From DASQFI01 sp035633215 (GTDB lineage Bacteria > Acidobacteriota > Vicinamibacteria > Vicinamibacterales > SCN-69-37): a stretch of 64,000 bases of DNA. Positions 1 through 9,345 of this stretch are shown here, in pieces. A program made the position numbers and the translations under genes. The notes beneath the pieces are model-generated. The model saw nothing but the letters and a program-made list of their open reading frames with translations, ran no database searches and was not told the DNA's origin. The stretch spans positions 62,001-126,000 of the forward strand of contig DASQFI010000016.1 in the NCBI GenBank assembly GCA_035633215.1, in the 5' to 3' direction. Every line of letters starts with the position of its first letter. Position 1 is the stretch's first letter.

Positions 1-101
1 AACAGACGATGCTCGTCGTGGTGACGCACAATCCGGTGCTCGCGGGGCATTTCGGCCGGCGCTACGAGCTCGATGCGCGCCGCCTGCGGATCGTGACGTG
101 A
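1..101 (+). CDS. ABC transporter ATP-binding protein, C-terminal end (partial)
   Basis: Only the last 32 codons are in the window, read in the frame starting at base 3. The visible peptide contains TMLVVVTHNP, which resembles the segment after the Walker B/D-loop that carries the switch (H-loop) histidine of ABC ATPases. The TGA stop overlaps the GTG start of the next gene by 4 bases, so the two are translationally coupled. With a large FtsX-type permease immediately downstream, this is probably the ATPase of a LolD/MacB-like exporter. The family call rests on this short tail and on the neighbour. Confidence 0.75.
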   Translation, partial: QTMLVVVTHNPVLAGHFGRRYELDARRLRIVT

Positions 102-3100
102 CGCTGACCCGGCTCGCTCTACGGAGCCTGACGTTCTATCGAAGAACGAACACGGCGTCGGTGCTCGGCGTTGCGAGCGCGGTGGCGGTGCTCGCCGGGG
201 CCCTGCTCGTCGGCAGTTCGGTGCGAGCGAGTCTCTCCGGCATTGCCGCGAGCCGCCTCGGCCGGACCAGCGTCGTGCTTACTTCCGAAAATCTGTTCAC
301 CGAATCGCTGTCGACCCGCCTCCTGCCTGGGCGCACCATCGCTGCCCCCATCCTGATGTTCAAAGGCGTCGCGCTTCACGACACGTCCGGCCGGCGCGCG
401 CGCGACGTGCAGATTTACGGCATCGACGAGCGCTTCTTCGCGTTCCATGGCGTGGAGGTCAAGGCACCGGACCGGTCGGATGCGCTGCTCAGCCCGGATC
501 TGGCCGACGAGCTCGGCGCGGCCGCTGGCGACAGCCTCCTCGTCCGCGTCGCCCGCCCGACCGATATCCCGCTTGACTCGCTGCACGGACGCCGCGAAGA
601 CGTCGGACGATCCGTGCGGCTGCAGGTCGCGAGCACGTTGCCGCGCGACAAGATGGGCGAGTTCTCGCTGATGCCGCAGCAGGGTCGCGCGCGTGCGGTG
701 TTCGTTTCGCTGGCCCGGTTGCAGCACGACGTCGATCCCCCGCCGGCGGGGGATGTCACCGGCGCGCCGGTCGCGGATCCTCCGAGACGCGTCAACGCGT
801 TGCTGCTGACGGCGCCCTCGGGCGAGCCGCTCGATGCGGCGACCGTCCGGACGGCACTGGCATCGGCCATCGGACCCGGCGACCTTGGTCTGAAGGTCTC
901 GATGTTTCCCCAGGCGGAGACCGCATCGTCGCGCGGTCCGGCCGGCGTGCCCACCTTGCTCGTGGAAACCTCGAGCGGCGTCATGAGCGATCAGCTGGCC
1001 GGGGCCGTGGCGGCTGCGGCTCGGCGGGCATCCCTGCATCCAGCACGGGTCCTGACCTGGCTGGCCAACCGGATGACGATCGGCGACAGGTCGGTGCCGT
1101 ACTCGCTGGTCACCGCGATCGACTCCGGTGCCGCGGCCGATTCAGATCTGAGGCGATTGATTCCGTCATCCGCGGGCGGGCCGTTACGACCGGGCTCGAC
1201 GCCGATCGTGCTGAACGAATGGGCGGCGCGCGATCTGCGCGCGATGCCTGGCCAGGCGCTCGAGATGGAGTACTACCGCTGGCTCGACGAAGGCCGGCTG
1301 ACGACGGCGCGCGCGACGTTTCAGGTCGCCGGCGTCGTTCCGATGAGCGGACTCGGCGCCGATCGTCGTCTCGCGCCCGACTATCCGGGCATCACCAGCT
1401 CGAACAGCGTCTCGGATTGGGACCCGCCGTTCCCGATCGATCTGACGCTCGTCAGGCCAATCGATGAGGACTACTGGCGCAAGTTCCGCACGGCGCCGAA
1501 GGCGTTCATTCCAATCGAGGCTGGTCAGGCGCTGTGGGGAACGCGGCATGGCCAGCTGACCTCGATGCGGCTACGTCCCGCGAAGGTCGGAGCCGCACTC
1601 GACAGCGACGTGGCCAGCCGGCTTGCGGTCGAAATCACTCGTGAGATCCCGCCGGACCGCGCGGGATTCACGGTCATCGACGTGAGGAACGAGGTGGCGG
1701 CGGCCGCGGTGGGGGCAACGGACTTCGGCGCGTACTTCTCGTACTTCAGCTTTTTCCTGATGGTCTCGGCATTGCTGCTGGCCGCGCTCTTCTTCCGTCT
1801 CGGCATCGAGCAGCGCCTCACGCAAGCCGGGATTCTGCGCGCGACCGGCTTTTCGATCGCCGCGCTGCGGCGGCTGTTCCTGATCGAGGGCGGGCTCATT
1901 TCGATCGCGGGGGGCATCGCCGGCGTCGCGCTCGCCGTCGGCTGGGCCGCGCTGATGATGTACGGCCTGCGCACGTGGTGGATCGGCGCCGTCGGCACGA
2001 CGCTGCTCCGTCTGCACCTCGATCCGGCCGCGCTCGTGATGGGCGCCGCTGGCGCCGTCGCGGCCGCGATCGTCTCGATCGCGATCACGGTCCGCGGCCT
2101 GGCGCGTCCGACACCACGGGCACTGCTGGCGGGATCACCTTCCGAGATGGCCGCGCGTCGCGCTCGCGGCGTCCCGGCGCATCACGCCGCGATCGCGTGC
2201 TTCGTGCTCGCCACGTTGCTGTCGGTACTTTCAATCACGGGGGCCATCCCACCCGCCGCCGGGTTCTTTGGCGCCGGGACACTTGTGCTCTCAGCCGGCC
2301 TGTTCGCGTTCAGCGCCTGGTTGCGGCACCTCTCATCCGATCGACTGTCGAACTTCGGCAGGAAGTCTCCTTCGCTGTTCCGCCTGGCGCTCACGAACGC
2401 GTCATGGCGCCCGGGCCGCAGCCTGACGTCGGCCGGTCTCGTCGCCGCGGCGGTGTTTCTGCTGGTCTCCGTCGACGCGTTTCGCAAGGGCGCGGCGTCA
2501 AATGTCGGACCGGCGTCGGGCACCGGCGGGTTCGCGCTGATCGCCGAGTCGTCGCTGCCGATCGTCCATGACGTCTCGACATTCGAAGGGCGCGCCGCGC
2601 TCGGTCTCGAATCGACCGCCGGCGATCGGCCGCTCGACGGCGTGACGCTGCTGCCGCTCCGGCTGCGGCCGGGAGACGACACGAGCTGCTTGAATCTGTA
2701 CCAGCCGCGGCGGCCGAGAATCGTCGGCGTGCCGCCGCGCGTGGTCGACGCGGGCCGGTTCCGCTTTGCGACGTCCCTGGCCTCGACCGCCGCCGATCGC
2801 GCGAATCCGTGGCGGCTGCTCGGTCCGGCCGATCCCGACGGCATCGTGCCGGGAATTGTGGATCAGACGTCGCTTCAGTACGTGCTCCATGCGTCGGTGG
2901 GCGATGTACTCACGCTCGACGCGGACACGACCCGCCCGATTCGCCTTCGCGTGGTCGCCTCGCTCGACGATTCGATGCTGCAGGGCGAGATCCTGATCGC
3001 GGAGCGCGCGTTCGTCGATCTGTTCCCGGACGTCGAGGGCTACCGGATCGTGCTGGCTGACATTCCGAACGCGTCTGCCGTGCGCGTGGACGAGGTCGCG

Positions 3101-3565
3101 CGGCTGCTCGAAGACGGCCTTGAGCCGTTCGGTCTCGACGCCGAAGACAGCGTCAAGCGACTCGAGGCCTACCACCGCGTCGAGAATACGTACCTCTCGA
3201 CGTTTCAGGCCCTCGGCGGCCTCGGACTGGTGCTCGGGTGCTTCGGCCTGATCGCGATCACCGCGCGCAACGTTCTCGAGCGCCGCCGCGAACTGGCGCT
3301 CCTTGGCGCGGCCGGATTCCGCGGCAGTCAACTTCAGGCGCTCGTCGTCGCGGAGACGAGCGCGCTGATTGTCGCCGGGTTGCTGGTGGGAGTGGTCGCC
3401 GCCCTCGTCGCGATCGGTCCGGTGCTGCTCTCCCGCCGGACGCCGCCTTCAACCCTGCCACTCGTCGCGCTCGGCCTCGTGGCGGTCGTCGGCGTCGTCG
3501 CCGCGATTGGCGCGACGCGAAGCGTGCGGCGGTTGCCATTGGTGGCGTCGCTCAGGAGCGAGTAG
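98..3565 (+). CDS. Large FtsX-type ABC transporter permease
   Basis: This 1155-residue inner-membrane protein has the architecture of the large FtsX/LolE-type permeases that extrude lipoproteins, lipids or other envelope substrates. It has an N-terminal membrane anchor (about residues 20-45), a long periplasmic region, a first three-helix FtsX block (about 545-680), a further pair of helices (about 700-750), a second anchor and periplasmic region (about 770-1040), and a C-terminal FtsX block (about 1050-1150). The motif ERRRELALLGAAGF near the C-terminus is the typical cytoplasmic coupling region before the second FtsX block. The GTG start overlaps the stop of the upstream ATPase gene, which fixes the start. 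The substrate cannot be told from sequence. Confidence 0.88.
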   Translation: MTLTRLALRSLTFYRRTNTASVLGVASAVAVLAGALLVGSSVRASLSGIAASRLGRTSVVLTSENLFTESLSTRLLPGRTIAAPILMFKGVALHDTSGRRARDVQIYGIDERFFAFHGVEVKAPDRSDALLSPDLADELGAAAGDSLLVRVARPTDIPLDSLHGRREDVGRSVRLQVASTLPRDKMGEFSLMPQQGRARAVFVSLARLQHDVDPPPAGDVTGAPVADPPRRVNALLLTAPSGEPLDAATVRTALASAIGPGDLGLKVSMFPQAETASSRGPAGVPTLLVETSSGVMSDQLAGAVAAAARRASLHPARVLTWLANRMTIGDRSVPYSLVTAIDSGAAADSDLRRLIPSSAGGPLRPGSTPIVLNEWAARDLRAMPGQALEMEYYRWLDEGRLTTARATFQVAGVVPMSGLGADRRLAPDYPGITSSNSVSDWDPPFPIDLTLVRPIDEDYWRKFRTAPKAFIPIEAGQALWGTRHGQLTSMRLRPAKVGAALDSDVASRLAVEITREIPPDRAGFTVIDVRNEVAAAAVGATDFGAYFSYFSFFLMVSALLLAALFFRLGIEQRLTQAGILRATGFSIAALRRLFLIEGGLISIAGGIAGVALAVGWAALMMYGLRTWWIGAVGTTLLRLHLDPAALVMGAAGAVAAAIVSIAITVRGLARPTPRALLAGSPSEMAARRARGVPAHHAAIACFVLATLLSVLSITGAIPPAAGFFGAGTLVLSAGLFAFSAWLRHLSSDRLSNFGRKSPSLFRLALTNASWRPGRSLTSAGLVAAAVFLLVSVDAFRKGAASNVGPASGTGGFALIAESSLPIVHDVSTFEGRAALGLESTAGDRPLDGVTLLPLRLRPGDDTSCLNLYQPRRPRIVGVPPRVVDAGRFRFATSLASTAADRANPWRLLGPADPDGIVPGIVDQTSLQYVLHASVGDVLTLDADTTRPIRLRVVASLDDSMLQGEILIAERAFVDLFPDVEGYRIVLADIPNASAVRVDEVARLLEDGLEPFGLDAEDSVKRLEAYHRVENTYLSTFQALGGLGLVLGCFGLIAITARNVLERRRELALLGAAGFRGSQLQALVVAETSALIVAGLLVGVVAALVAIGPVLLSRRTPPSTLPLVALGLVAVVGVVAAIGATRSVRRLPLVASLRSE

Positions 3566-3569
3566 TGCT

Positions 3570-3586
3570 CAGGCCCAAGGCCCAAG
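3570..3586. repeat. Heptanucleotide tandem repeat (GGCCCAA unit), short
   Basis: Two perfect GGCCCAA units directly follow the permease stop codon. The same unit occurs at 4291-4330, 17523-17557, 20163-20192 and 22695-22723, so this is a member of a dispersed 7-base-unit family. Confidence 0.6.
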
Positions 3587-3631
3587 AAAAGATGGAGTGG
3601 GACGAGCCGCCGGCGACAGGTGAACGGCAAC

Positions 3632-3646
3632 CGTCATCTGATGACG
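3632..3646. promoter_or_regulatory. Perfect palindrome upstream of vapB-like gene, likely TA operator
   Basis: CGTCATC-T-GATGACG is a perfect 7-bp-arm inverted repeat ending 14 bases before the antitoxin start. A further half-site, GATGACG, lies at 3653-3659. Ribbon-helix-helix antitoxins normally bind such repeats to repress their own operon, so autoregulation here is a reasonable inference. Confidence 0.55.
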
Positions 3647-3660
3647 TGATATGATGACGT

Positions 3661-3921
3661 ATGCGCACGATCATCGAGCTTCCCCAGGCGCAGGTCGACG
3701 CGCTCGACCTGATGTGCCGCCGCGAGGGCATCTCGCGCGCCGAGGCGATCAGGCGAGCGATCGCCAGGCACGTCCGGGAAGAACGGCGCTCGGCCGACGA
3801 CCCCGCGTTTGGGCTGTGGCGGGCGCATCCGGTCGATGGCCTGGCCTATCAACAGCGGCTCCGTGACGAATGGAGTGCGCCCGCCTCCGTCCGTCAACGC
3901 CCGCACCGGCGACGCCGATGA
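3661..3921 (+). CDS. Ribbon-helix-helix antitoxin (VapB-like)
   Basis: This 86-residue protein starts with MRTIIELPQAQVDALDLMC, a typical beta strand leading into the first helix of a ribbon-helix-helix DNA-binding domain. It is followed by REGISRAEAIRRAI, the second RHH helix. The C-terminal part (about 45-75, with DDPAFGLW) would be the toxin-neutralising tail. Its stop overlaps the toxin start by 4 bases (ATGA), the standard arrangement of type II toxin-antitoxin pairs. The palindrome at 3632-3646 is its probable operator. It would fold with and inhibit the PIN toxin encoded next. Confidence 0.85.
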   Translation: MRTIIELPQAQVDALDLMCRREGISRAEAIRRAIARHVREERRSADDPAFGLWRAHPVDGLAYQQRLRDEWSAPASVRQRPHRRRR

Positions 3922-4277
3922 AGGCTCTGTTCGACACCAACGTCCTCATCGACTATTTGAACGGCGTCGAGGCCTCGAAGGTCGAGCTGGGACGGTACCG
4001 AGAGCGGCTGATCAGCATCGTCACGTGGATGGAACTCCTGGCCGGCGGTCGCCAGGACGACGAATTGGACGTCATCGAGATGTTCCTGCGCGACTTTCGC
4101 ATCGTCGAAATCACGAGGCCGGTGGCGCGCGAAGCTGTGGATGTCCGGCGCACGCATCGCATCCGTTTGCCGGACGCTATTGTCTGGGCGGCCGCCCGCT
4201 CGGAGTCGGCGCTGCTCGTGACCCGAAACACGAAGGACTTTCCTCGAGACGATCCCGACGTGCGCGTGCCGTACTGA
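3918..4277 (+). CDS. PIN-domain ribonuclease toxin (VapC-like)
   Basis: A 119-residue PIN-domain protein, the toxin partner of the preceding RHH antitoxin. The start at 3918 is chosen because it gives the canonical MKALFDTNVLIDYL N-terminus and overlaps the antitoxin stop; an ATG 48 bases upstream would lie inside the antitoxin gene. The acidic metal-binding set is visible: D6, E39 (in TWMELLAG), D86 (in LPDAIVWAAA), plus the TRNTKDF motif near residues 102-108. VapC proteins are Mg2+-dependent endoribonucleases that cut tRNA or rRNA; the target here is unknown. The active site looks intact. Confidence 0.88.
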   Translation: MKALFDTNVLIDYLNGVEASKVELGRYRERLISIVTWMELLAGGRQDDELDVIEMFLRDFRIVEITRPVAREAVDVRRTHRIRLPDAIVWAAARSESALLVTRNTKDFPRDDPDVRVPY

Positions 4278-4283
4278 GAGACG

Positions 4284-6158
4284 TCAGGGGCCCGGGCGGA
4301 GGCCCAAGGGCCAGGGCCCAAGACCCAGGGCGCTCCGGGATCGTTCGACGTACTCATTGAAGTCCTCGCCGTAGTATTTGAAAAAATCTGGCGCCGCGGC
4401 GGAGACGGCGTCGAACGCCCCGACGGCTTCGGCATGCCGGCCGAGCGCGCTGAGCGCGGCGCCCCGGCAGGCCATGCCACCCGCATTCTCTGGCTCGAGT
4501 TCATGCGCGCGATCGAATCGTTCGAGCGCCTCTACGGGCCGGGCCTCTCGAAGCCGCGCCCAGCCGAGCGCGGTCTGCGAATAGGGCATCTTGGGATCGA
4601 GGTCGACGGCGTGTTCTGCCGCCAGCGCGCCCTCCTCGAGCCGGCTGGCATATTGGAGAGCAAAACTGAGCCCGGCGAACGCCTGGGCGTCCTTCGGACG
4701 TTCCTCGCATAGACCCCGGTACATCGTCAGGGCTTCGTCGTGGCGGTTCATCTCGCTCAGCACGCCGCCAAGCACGACCTTCACGTCAATGGACGCGGCG
4801 TCCAACGCCAGGGCTTCGCGAGCGGCGCGCTCCGCCTCGCCCAGGCGGTCGAGCCCCTGAAGCGCCTGCGCGCAGCCTGTGAGATAGAAGGCCTCATTCG
4901 TTCCCGTGGGATCGATTCGCCGCGCGTGTTCGAACTGATCGAGCGCTTCGACCGGCCGGTACTTGGAAAGAAGCGCCAACCCGAAGGCGGCTCTCGCATG
5001 TCCGGAATCGGGCTCCACCTCGACCGCCCGCGACGCCATGCGGAAGGCCTCTTCGATCGATCCGGCGCCGCCAAGGGCCATGCTGAACGTCGCCAGGAGG
5101 CTTCCGTGGTTCGGATGCTCGCTGGCCGCGGGGCGCAAGACTTCCATAGCCTCCCTGGTTCGGCCGGCCTGAAGAAGCGCGATGCCCAGCCGGTCTTTGA
5201 TGTCTGGCGAGGAGCGGTTCATTCGCAGGGCCTCCCGAAACGCCGACACCGCGTCATCTGGGCGCCGAAGGATCTCGAGAGCGATCCCGAGATTCTCCGC
5301 CTGGTCAGCCGTCGGATCGAGCTCGAGCGCCCGCCGGTGGTACCGCACGGCGTCTTCCCACTGTTCGAGCTCTCCGAACACGAAGCCGAGATTGCCCGCC
5401 GCGGCGGCGTCCTGTGGATCCTGCTTGATGCGGCGGCTCAATCGCGTCACGGCTTGCCGAGCCGCCTCCTCGGCAGCGTGCGGTTGACCAAGCGTCCTCA
5501 ACAGGTTGACACGCTCTGCAATGCCCCAGGTCTCGCGCGGATTGTCGTCGCGCGCGTCCTGGAGAAGCGCCAGAGCGTCGTCATTCCGCTCGAGATTCAC
5601 CAACACTCGGGCCAGGCGGACTCTCCACGCCAGCGATCGTGGATTGAGCGTCACCGCCCGGCGGATCGCTGTCTCGGCGTCTTCCCAGTGTCCGAGCCGG
5701 CCAAACATGTCGCTGAGCTTGGCGAACGTGTCGGCGTGATCCTGACGGAGGTTCGCGGCCCGGCGAAACGCCATCGCGGCGTCCTGCCAGTGCTCCAGAG
5801 CCTCGTGACACATCCCGAGGTCGTACGACACCGCGCCATCAGCGCGCGGACGTTCCGCGGCCGCGGCGTACAACGGCACGGCCTCTTCGTAGCGCCCAAG
5901 ACTGTGAAGGATCGATCCGAGACGCCGGTACGCCCAACCGTCCTCAGGCGCGCGCGCGATCAGATCCTGGAACGCCGCGATCGCTTCGTCCTGGCGGCCG
6001 AGCCGATCCAGGCACGCGGCCTCCCACTGGTGCTGATAGATGTCGTGCGGAGTCCGGCGGAGCACGGCACGAAAAAGCCCGAGCGCCTGTTGGTGCCTTC
6101 CCGCTTTGGCGAGCTGCACGCCGAGGCGGAACTTCAACCAGTCGAAAATCCGGGACAC
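4284..6158 (-). CDS. TPR-repeat protein (about 17 repeats)
   Basis: This 624-residue protein is made almost entirely of tetratricopeptide repeats, with the pattern W-x2-LG-x2-Y/L-x8-A-x3-F/Y-x11-P recurring about every 34 residues (for example WAYRRLGSILHSLGRYEEA and AAAGNLGFVFGELEQWEDA). No signal peptide or other domain is evident, so it is probably a cytoplasmic scaffold. It starts with GTG (MSRIFDWLKF) and is divergent from the MFS gene at 6196. The last dozen residues (LGPWPLGLRPGP) are encoded by the heptamer repeat at 4291-4330, so the native C-terminus may have been extended by repeat sequence. Confidence 0.8.
   Translation of the reverse strand: MSRIFDWLKFRLGVQLAKAGRHQQALGLFRAVLRRTPHDIYQHQWEAACLDRLGRQDEAIAAFQDLIARAPEDGWAYRRLGSILHSLGRYEEAVPLYAAAAERPRADGAVSYDLGMCHEALEHWQDAAMAFRRAANLRQDHADTFAKLSDMFGRLGHWEDAETAIRRAVTLNPRSLAWRVRLARVLVNLERNDDALALLQDARDDNPRETWGIAERVNLLRTLGQPHAAEEAARQAVTRLSRRIKQDPQDAAAAGNLGFVFGELEQWEDAVRYHRRALELDPTADQAENLGIALEILRRPDDAVSAFREALRMNRSSPDIKDRLGIALLQAGRTREAMEVLRPAASEHPNHGSLLATFSMALGGAGSIEEAFRMASRAVEVEPDSGHARAAFGLALLSKYRPVEALDQFEHARRIDPTGTNEAFYLTGCAQALQGLDRLGEAERAAREALALDAASIDVKVVLGGVLSEMNRHDEALTMYRGLCEERPKDAQAFAGLSFALQYASRLEEGALAAEHAVDLDPKMPYSQTALGWARLREARPVEALERFDRAHELEPENAGGMACRGAALSALGRHAEAVGAFDAVSAAAPDFFKYYGEDFNEYVERSRSALGLGPWPLGLRPGP
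4291..4330. repeat. Heptanucleotide tandem repeat overlapping TPR gene 3' end
   Basis: Degenerate 7-base units (GGCCCAA, GGGCCAG, GGCCCAA, GACCCAG) lie across the end of the TPR gene, opposite the 3' end of the VapC gene. Confidence 0.6.
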
Positions 6159-6195
6159 AGGCGCTCGGTCGAAAGTGTGTCATACCTATCCGAAC

Positions 6196-7485
6196 GTGGA
6201 GACCATCGCCGCCGCGCCCGTCCGCGCCCATCGCGTGTTCTACGGCTGGTGGGTCCTGGCCGTCGCCGCCGCGGCCATGGTCGGCACGCTTCCCGGACGC
6301 ACGCAGGGTCTGGGACTCATCACCGAACCGCTGCTCGCGGATCTCGGACTCGATCGCGTCACGTACGCGCAGATCAATTTCTGGGCAACGGTGCTCGGAT
6401 CGGTAGGCGCGATTGGGATCGGCCGCGCGCTTGATCGTTTTGGCAGTCGAACCGTCCTGACCGTCGTCGCCGTGGCGCTCGGCGTTGTGGTCTGCTTCAT
6501 GAGCCAGACGGAAACGGTGGCGGGGCTCTCGGCGTGGGCGACGCTCACGCGCGCGCTCGGTCAGAGCGCGCTGTCGGTCATCAGCCTGGCGATGGTCGGT
6601 CAGTGGTTCGTGCGCGGGATCGACACGGCGATGGCCGTGTACTCGATGGTCATGAGCGTGGGATTCATGATGGCGTTCCCGGCCGTCGGCGCCGCCATTC
6701 AGCACTGGGGCTGGCGCGCCGCCTGGCTGTCGATTGGACTCGCGCTCATCATCGGCCTCGCGCCGCTCGCCTATCTGGTGGTGCGTGTCACGCCGGAGGC
6801 GATGGGCCTCGCGCCCGATGGTGAACCATTGCCACCGCAGGGACACGTCCGGAGCGCGTCCACGACTCTCGAACTGGAAGGCTATGACTGGCGGGCGGCG
6901 CTGCGAACCTCCGCGTTCTGGATGTTCGCGATCGGCGCCGCGCTCTACGGGCTGGTCGCATCGGGGATCGGGCTCTTCAACGAGTCGATCCTGAACGAGC
7001 GCGGCTTTGGCGTGGACGTCTATTATCAGAGTTTGGTCGTCACGGCGATGACGGCGCTCGCGGGCAACTTTCTCGGCGGCTGGCTGGCACGCCGCGTCCG
7101 ACTGCCCTCGCTGCTCGCGGCGGCGCTCGCGATTCTGGCGCTCGGCCTCGCGGTCCTGCCGCTCGTCTCGAGCGTGACCCACGTGATTCTCTGGGCGACG
7201 GCGATGGGCCTGGGTGGCGGCCTCGTGATGGTGCTCTTCTTCAGCGTCTGGGCGCGCGTGTACGGCCGGCGTCACCTCGGACGGATCCAGGGTATGGCGC
7301 AGGCGATGACCGTCCTCGCCTCCGCGCTCGGCCCGTTGCTTCTCGCGTGGTGGATCGATCGCACCGGAAGCTATGCGGCGATGTTCCGCATCCTGGCGGC
7401 GGTGGTTGGGCTCACCGCGATCGGCGCGCTGGTGACGCCAATGCCTGCCGCTGATCGGATCTTGAAGGATGATGAGCGGCGATAG
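6196..7485 (+). CDS. MFS transporter (OFA/MCT-like)
   Basis: A 429-residue major facilitator with about 12 hydrophobic segments. The N-terminal FYGWWVLAVAAAAMVG is the hallmark start of the OFA/monocarboxylate-type MFS subgroup, and the cytoplasmic loop GRALDRFGSRTVL fits the MFS signature between helices 2 and 3. The GTG start at 6196 is preferred because it gives a short cytoplasmic tail before the first helix; an open frame upstream overlaps the divergent TPR gene. The substrate is not predictable; small carboxylates are common in the subgroup. A small membrane protein gene follows after a short repeat. Confidence 0.85.
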   Translation: METIAAAPVRAHRVFYGWWVLAVAAAAMVGTLPGRTQGLGLITEPLLADLGLDRVTYAQINFWATVLGSVGAIGIGRALDRFGSRTVLTVVAVALGVVVCFMSQTETVAGLSAWATLTRALGQSALSVISLAMVGQWFVRGIDTAMAVYSMVMSVGFMMAFPAVGAAIQHWGWRAAWLSIGLALIIGLAPLAYLVVRVTPEAMGLAPDGEPLPPQGHVRSASTTLELEGYDWRAALRTSAFWMFAIGAALYGLVASGIGLFNESILNERGFGVDVYYQSLVVTAMTALAGNFLGGWLARRVRLPSLLAAALAILALGLAVLPLVSSVTHVILWATAMGLGGGLVMVLFFSVWARVYGRRHLGRIQGMAQAMTVLASALGPLLLAWWIDRTGSYAAMFRILAAVVGLTAIGALVTPMPAADRILKDDERR

Positions 7486-7496
7486 TTCGTTCCTCA

Positions 7497-7530
7497 CCTT
7501 TGCCCTCTGACCTTTGCCCTCTGCCCTCCA
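7497..7530. repeat. Heptanucleotide tandem repeat (CTTTGCC/CTCTGAC units)
   Basis: Units CTTTGCC, CTCTGAC, CTTTGCC, CTCTGCC run in 7-base phase between the MFS gene and the small membrane protein gene, and overlap the possible TTG start at 7514. Confidence 0.55.
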
Positions 7531-8011
7531 TTTGCTCTACTCGACGATTTGGGCCGCGCTCGTCCTGTTCGTCCTCGCGCAGCACGGTCAGCGACGGATC
7601 TCCGCACGAAACCCTTCGACTTGGGTGGCGTGGGCGAACGCGATTGGCGTGACGCTCTGCGCCATCCACATCGTCCTCGCGATGGCGTCCGTGCATGGCT
7701 GGAGCCACGCCGCCGCCGCGGAAGCGATCGCCTCGCAGACCGAGGCGGTCTACGGCCTGCGCTGGGGCGGCGGTATGTACGTGAACTACGCGTTCGTCCT
7801 CGTGTGGGCGCTCGACGCGTGGCTGTCCCGCTCGCCCTCGCATCGACTCGATGCGCCCTCGGTGCGCTGGGCGATTCGGATCTTCTACGCGATCGTGATT
7901 TTCAACGCCGCGGTAGTCTTCGCGCGAGGATCGATGCGCGTCGTCGGGGTCGCGCTCGTCGCGGCGCTGCTGCTCGCGTGGCGAAAGACGCCGTTTCATC
8001 CGTCGTTGTAA
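7514..8011 (+). CDS. Small integral membrane protein, unknown function
   Basis: A protein of up to 165 residues with about four hydrophobic segments: LLYSTIWAALVLFVLAQ at the start, VAWANAIGVTLCAIHIVLAM, a segment around NYAFVLVWALDAWL, and a final pair around IRIFYAIVIFNAAVVF and VGVALVAALLLAW. No catalytic motif is recognised. The start is uncertain: TTG at 7514 lies in a heptamer repeat, while TTG at 7532 falls just beyond it and would remove six residues. The gene sits between a transporter and an exported beta-propeller protein, but the spacing does not prove an operon. Confidence 0.6.
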   Translation: MPSALHLLYSTIWAALVLFVLAQHGQRRISARNPSTWVAWANAIGVTLCAIHIVLAMASVHGWSHAAAAEAIASQTEAVYGLRWGGGMYVNYAFVLVWALDAWLSRSPSHRLDAPSVRWAIRIFYAIVIFNAAVVFARGSMRVVGVALVAALLLAWRKTPFHPSL

Positions 8012-8043
8012 GATCAGCCCGTCACACAACGAAAGGACCTGGA

Positions 8044-9333
8044 ATGCGCAAGCTGCTGCCACCGGCCTGTCTGCTCATACTCATGGCGAGTACTACGCTG
8101 CTTGCCGAAAACTGGCCGCACTGGCGAGGCCCCACGCACGACGGCGTCAGCAAGGAAACCGGCCTGCCGGTCAAATGGAGTGCGACGGAAGGCGTCGCCT
8201 GGAAACTCGAGTTACCCGCCTACAGCGGTTCGACGCCCATCATCTGGGGCGACACGATCTTTCTGAACATGGCCACGGCGAGCAACACCGGCGACCTCGA
8301 GCTGTGGGCCGTCGATCGCAACAAGCAGGCGGTCTCGTGGAAGCGGCCGATCGCCGGCGGCAATCACATCGAGCGCAAGCAGAACATGTCCTCCCCGTCG
8401 CCGGTCACGGACGGCCAGCATGTGTGGGTCATGACGGGCGTCGGCATGCTGAAGTCATTCGACTTCGCGGGCAAGGAGCTCTGGTCGCGCGACATCCAGA
8501 CCGACTACGGCCGCTTCGGCCTGAACTGGGGCTACGCCTCATCCCCGCTGCTCCACGGCGACGCCCTCTACGTGCAGGTGCTGCACGGTATGAAGACGGA
8601 CGACACGCCATATGTGCTTCGCATCGACAAGGCGACTGGCAAGACCGTCTGGAAGGTTGATCGGCCGACGGACGCGATTCTGGAATCGCCCGACTCGTAC
8701 ACGACGCCGGCGCTCCTCCAATACGACGGCAAGACGGAGATCGTGATCACCGGTGGCGACGTCGTCACCGGCCACGATTCGGCGACGGGCAAGGAGCTTT
8801 GGCGCGCGGACGTCCTGAATCCTACAAACAACCGAAACTATCGCATCGTGGCGTCGCCGAGCATCGCCGCCGGCCTCATCATCGCCCCGAGCCGCAACAA
8901 CCCTCTTGTCGCGATTCGGCCCGGCGGCAGCGGCGATATCTCGACGTCACACATCGCTTGGGCGTTCGACCGCGGCCCCGACGTTCCATCGCCCGTGAGC
9001 GACGGCCAGTACCTCTACGTCGTGGTCGACGGCGGCGTGGTGTACTGCCTGGACGTGAAGACCGGGTCCGTCGTCTACGGACCGGAACGGCTTCCGCCCG
9101 GAACGTACAGCGCATCGCCGATCCTCGCCGACGGCAAGATCTACGTGACGACCGAACAGGAAGGGCTGACCACGGTGTTCAAGGCCGGACCCAAGTTCGA
9201 GGTGCTCGCATCGAACACGTTCGGCGACGGATGCAGTCCGTACTGCCTCAGCACCGTCGCGATCTCGCAGGGGCAGCTCTTCATTCGATCGAGCTCGAAC
9301 CTGTGGGTCATTGGGCAGAGAAAAAAGCCGTAA
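8044..9333 (+). CDS. Exported PQQ-type beta-propeller protein
   Basis: This 429-residue protein has a signal peptide (MRKLLPPACLLILMASTTLLA), the family motif WPHWRGPTHDG just after cleavage, and a series of PQQ-type propeller blades with A/D-x-ATGKxxW motifs (DKATGKTVWKV, DSATGKELWRA). It is therefore a periplasmic or secreted quinoprotein-like propeller. No cytochrome domain or dehydrogenase active-site motif is evident, so enzymatic activity is uncertain; a BamB-like or sugar-related scaffold role is possible. The ATG at 8044 follows a purine-rich AAAGGA sequence. Four paralogues occur later in the window (34762, 35954, 37518, 53611). Confidence 0.85.
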   Translation: MRKLLPPACLLILMASTTLLAENWPHWRGPTHDGVSKETGLPVKWSATEGVAWKLELPAYSGSTPIIWGDTIFLNMATASNTGDLELWAVDRNKQAVSWKRPIAGGNHIERKQNMSSPSPVTDGQHVWVMTGVGMLKSFDFAGKELWSRDIQTDYGRFGLNWGYASSPLLHGDALYVQVLHGMKTDDTPYVLRIDKATGKTVWKVDRPTDAILESPDSYTTPALLQYDGKTEIVITGGDVVTGHDSATGKELWRADVLNPTNNRNYRIVASPSIAAGLIIAPSRNNPLVAIRPGGSGDISTSHIAWAFDRGPDVPSPVSDGQYLYVVVDGGVVYCLDVKTGSVVYGPERLPPGTYSASPILADGKIYVTTEQEGLTTVFKAGPKFEVLASNTFGDGCSPYCLSTVAISQGQLFIRSSSNLWVIGQRKKP

Positions 9334-9345
9334 GGGCTCAAAGCC

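Noticed and set aside
4740..6434. A 564-codon plus-strand frame opposite the TPR gene
   Set aside because: It is antisense to a regular series of TPR motifs and continues into the MFS gene in the wrong frame; composition only.
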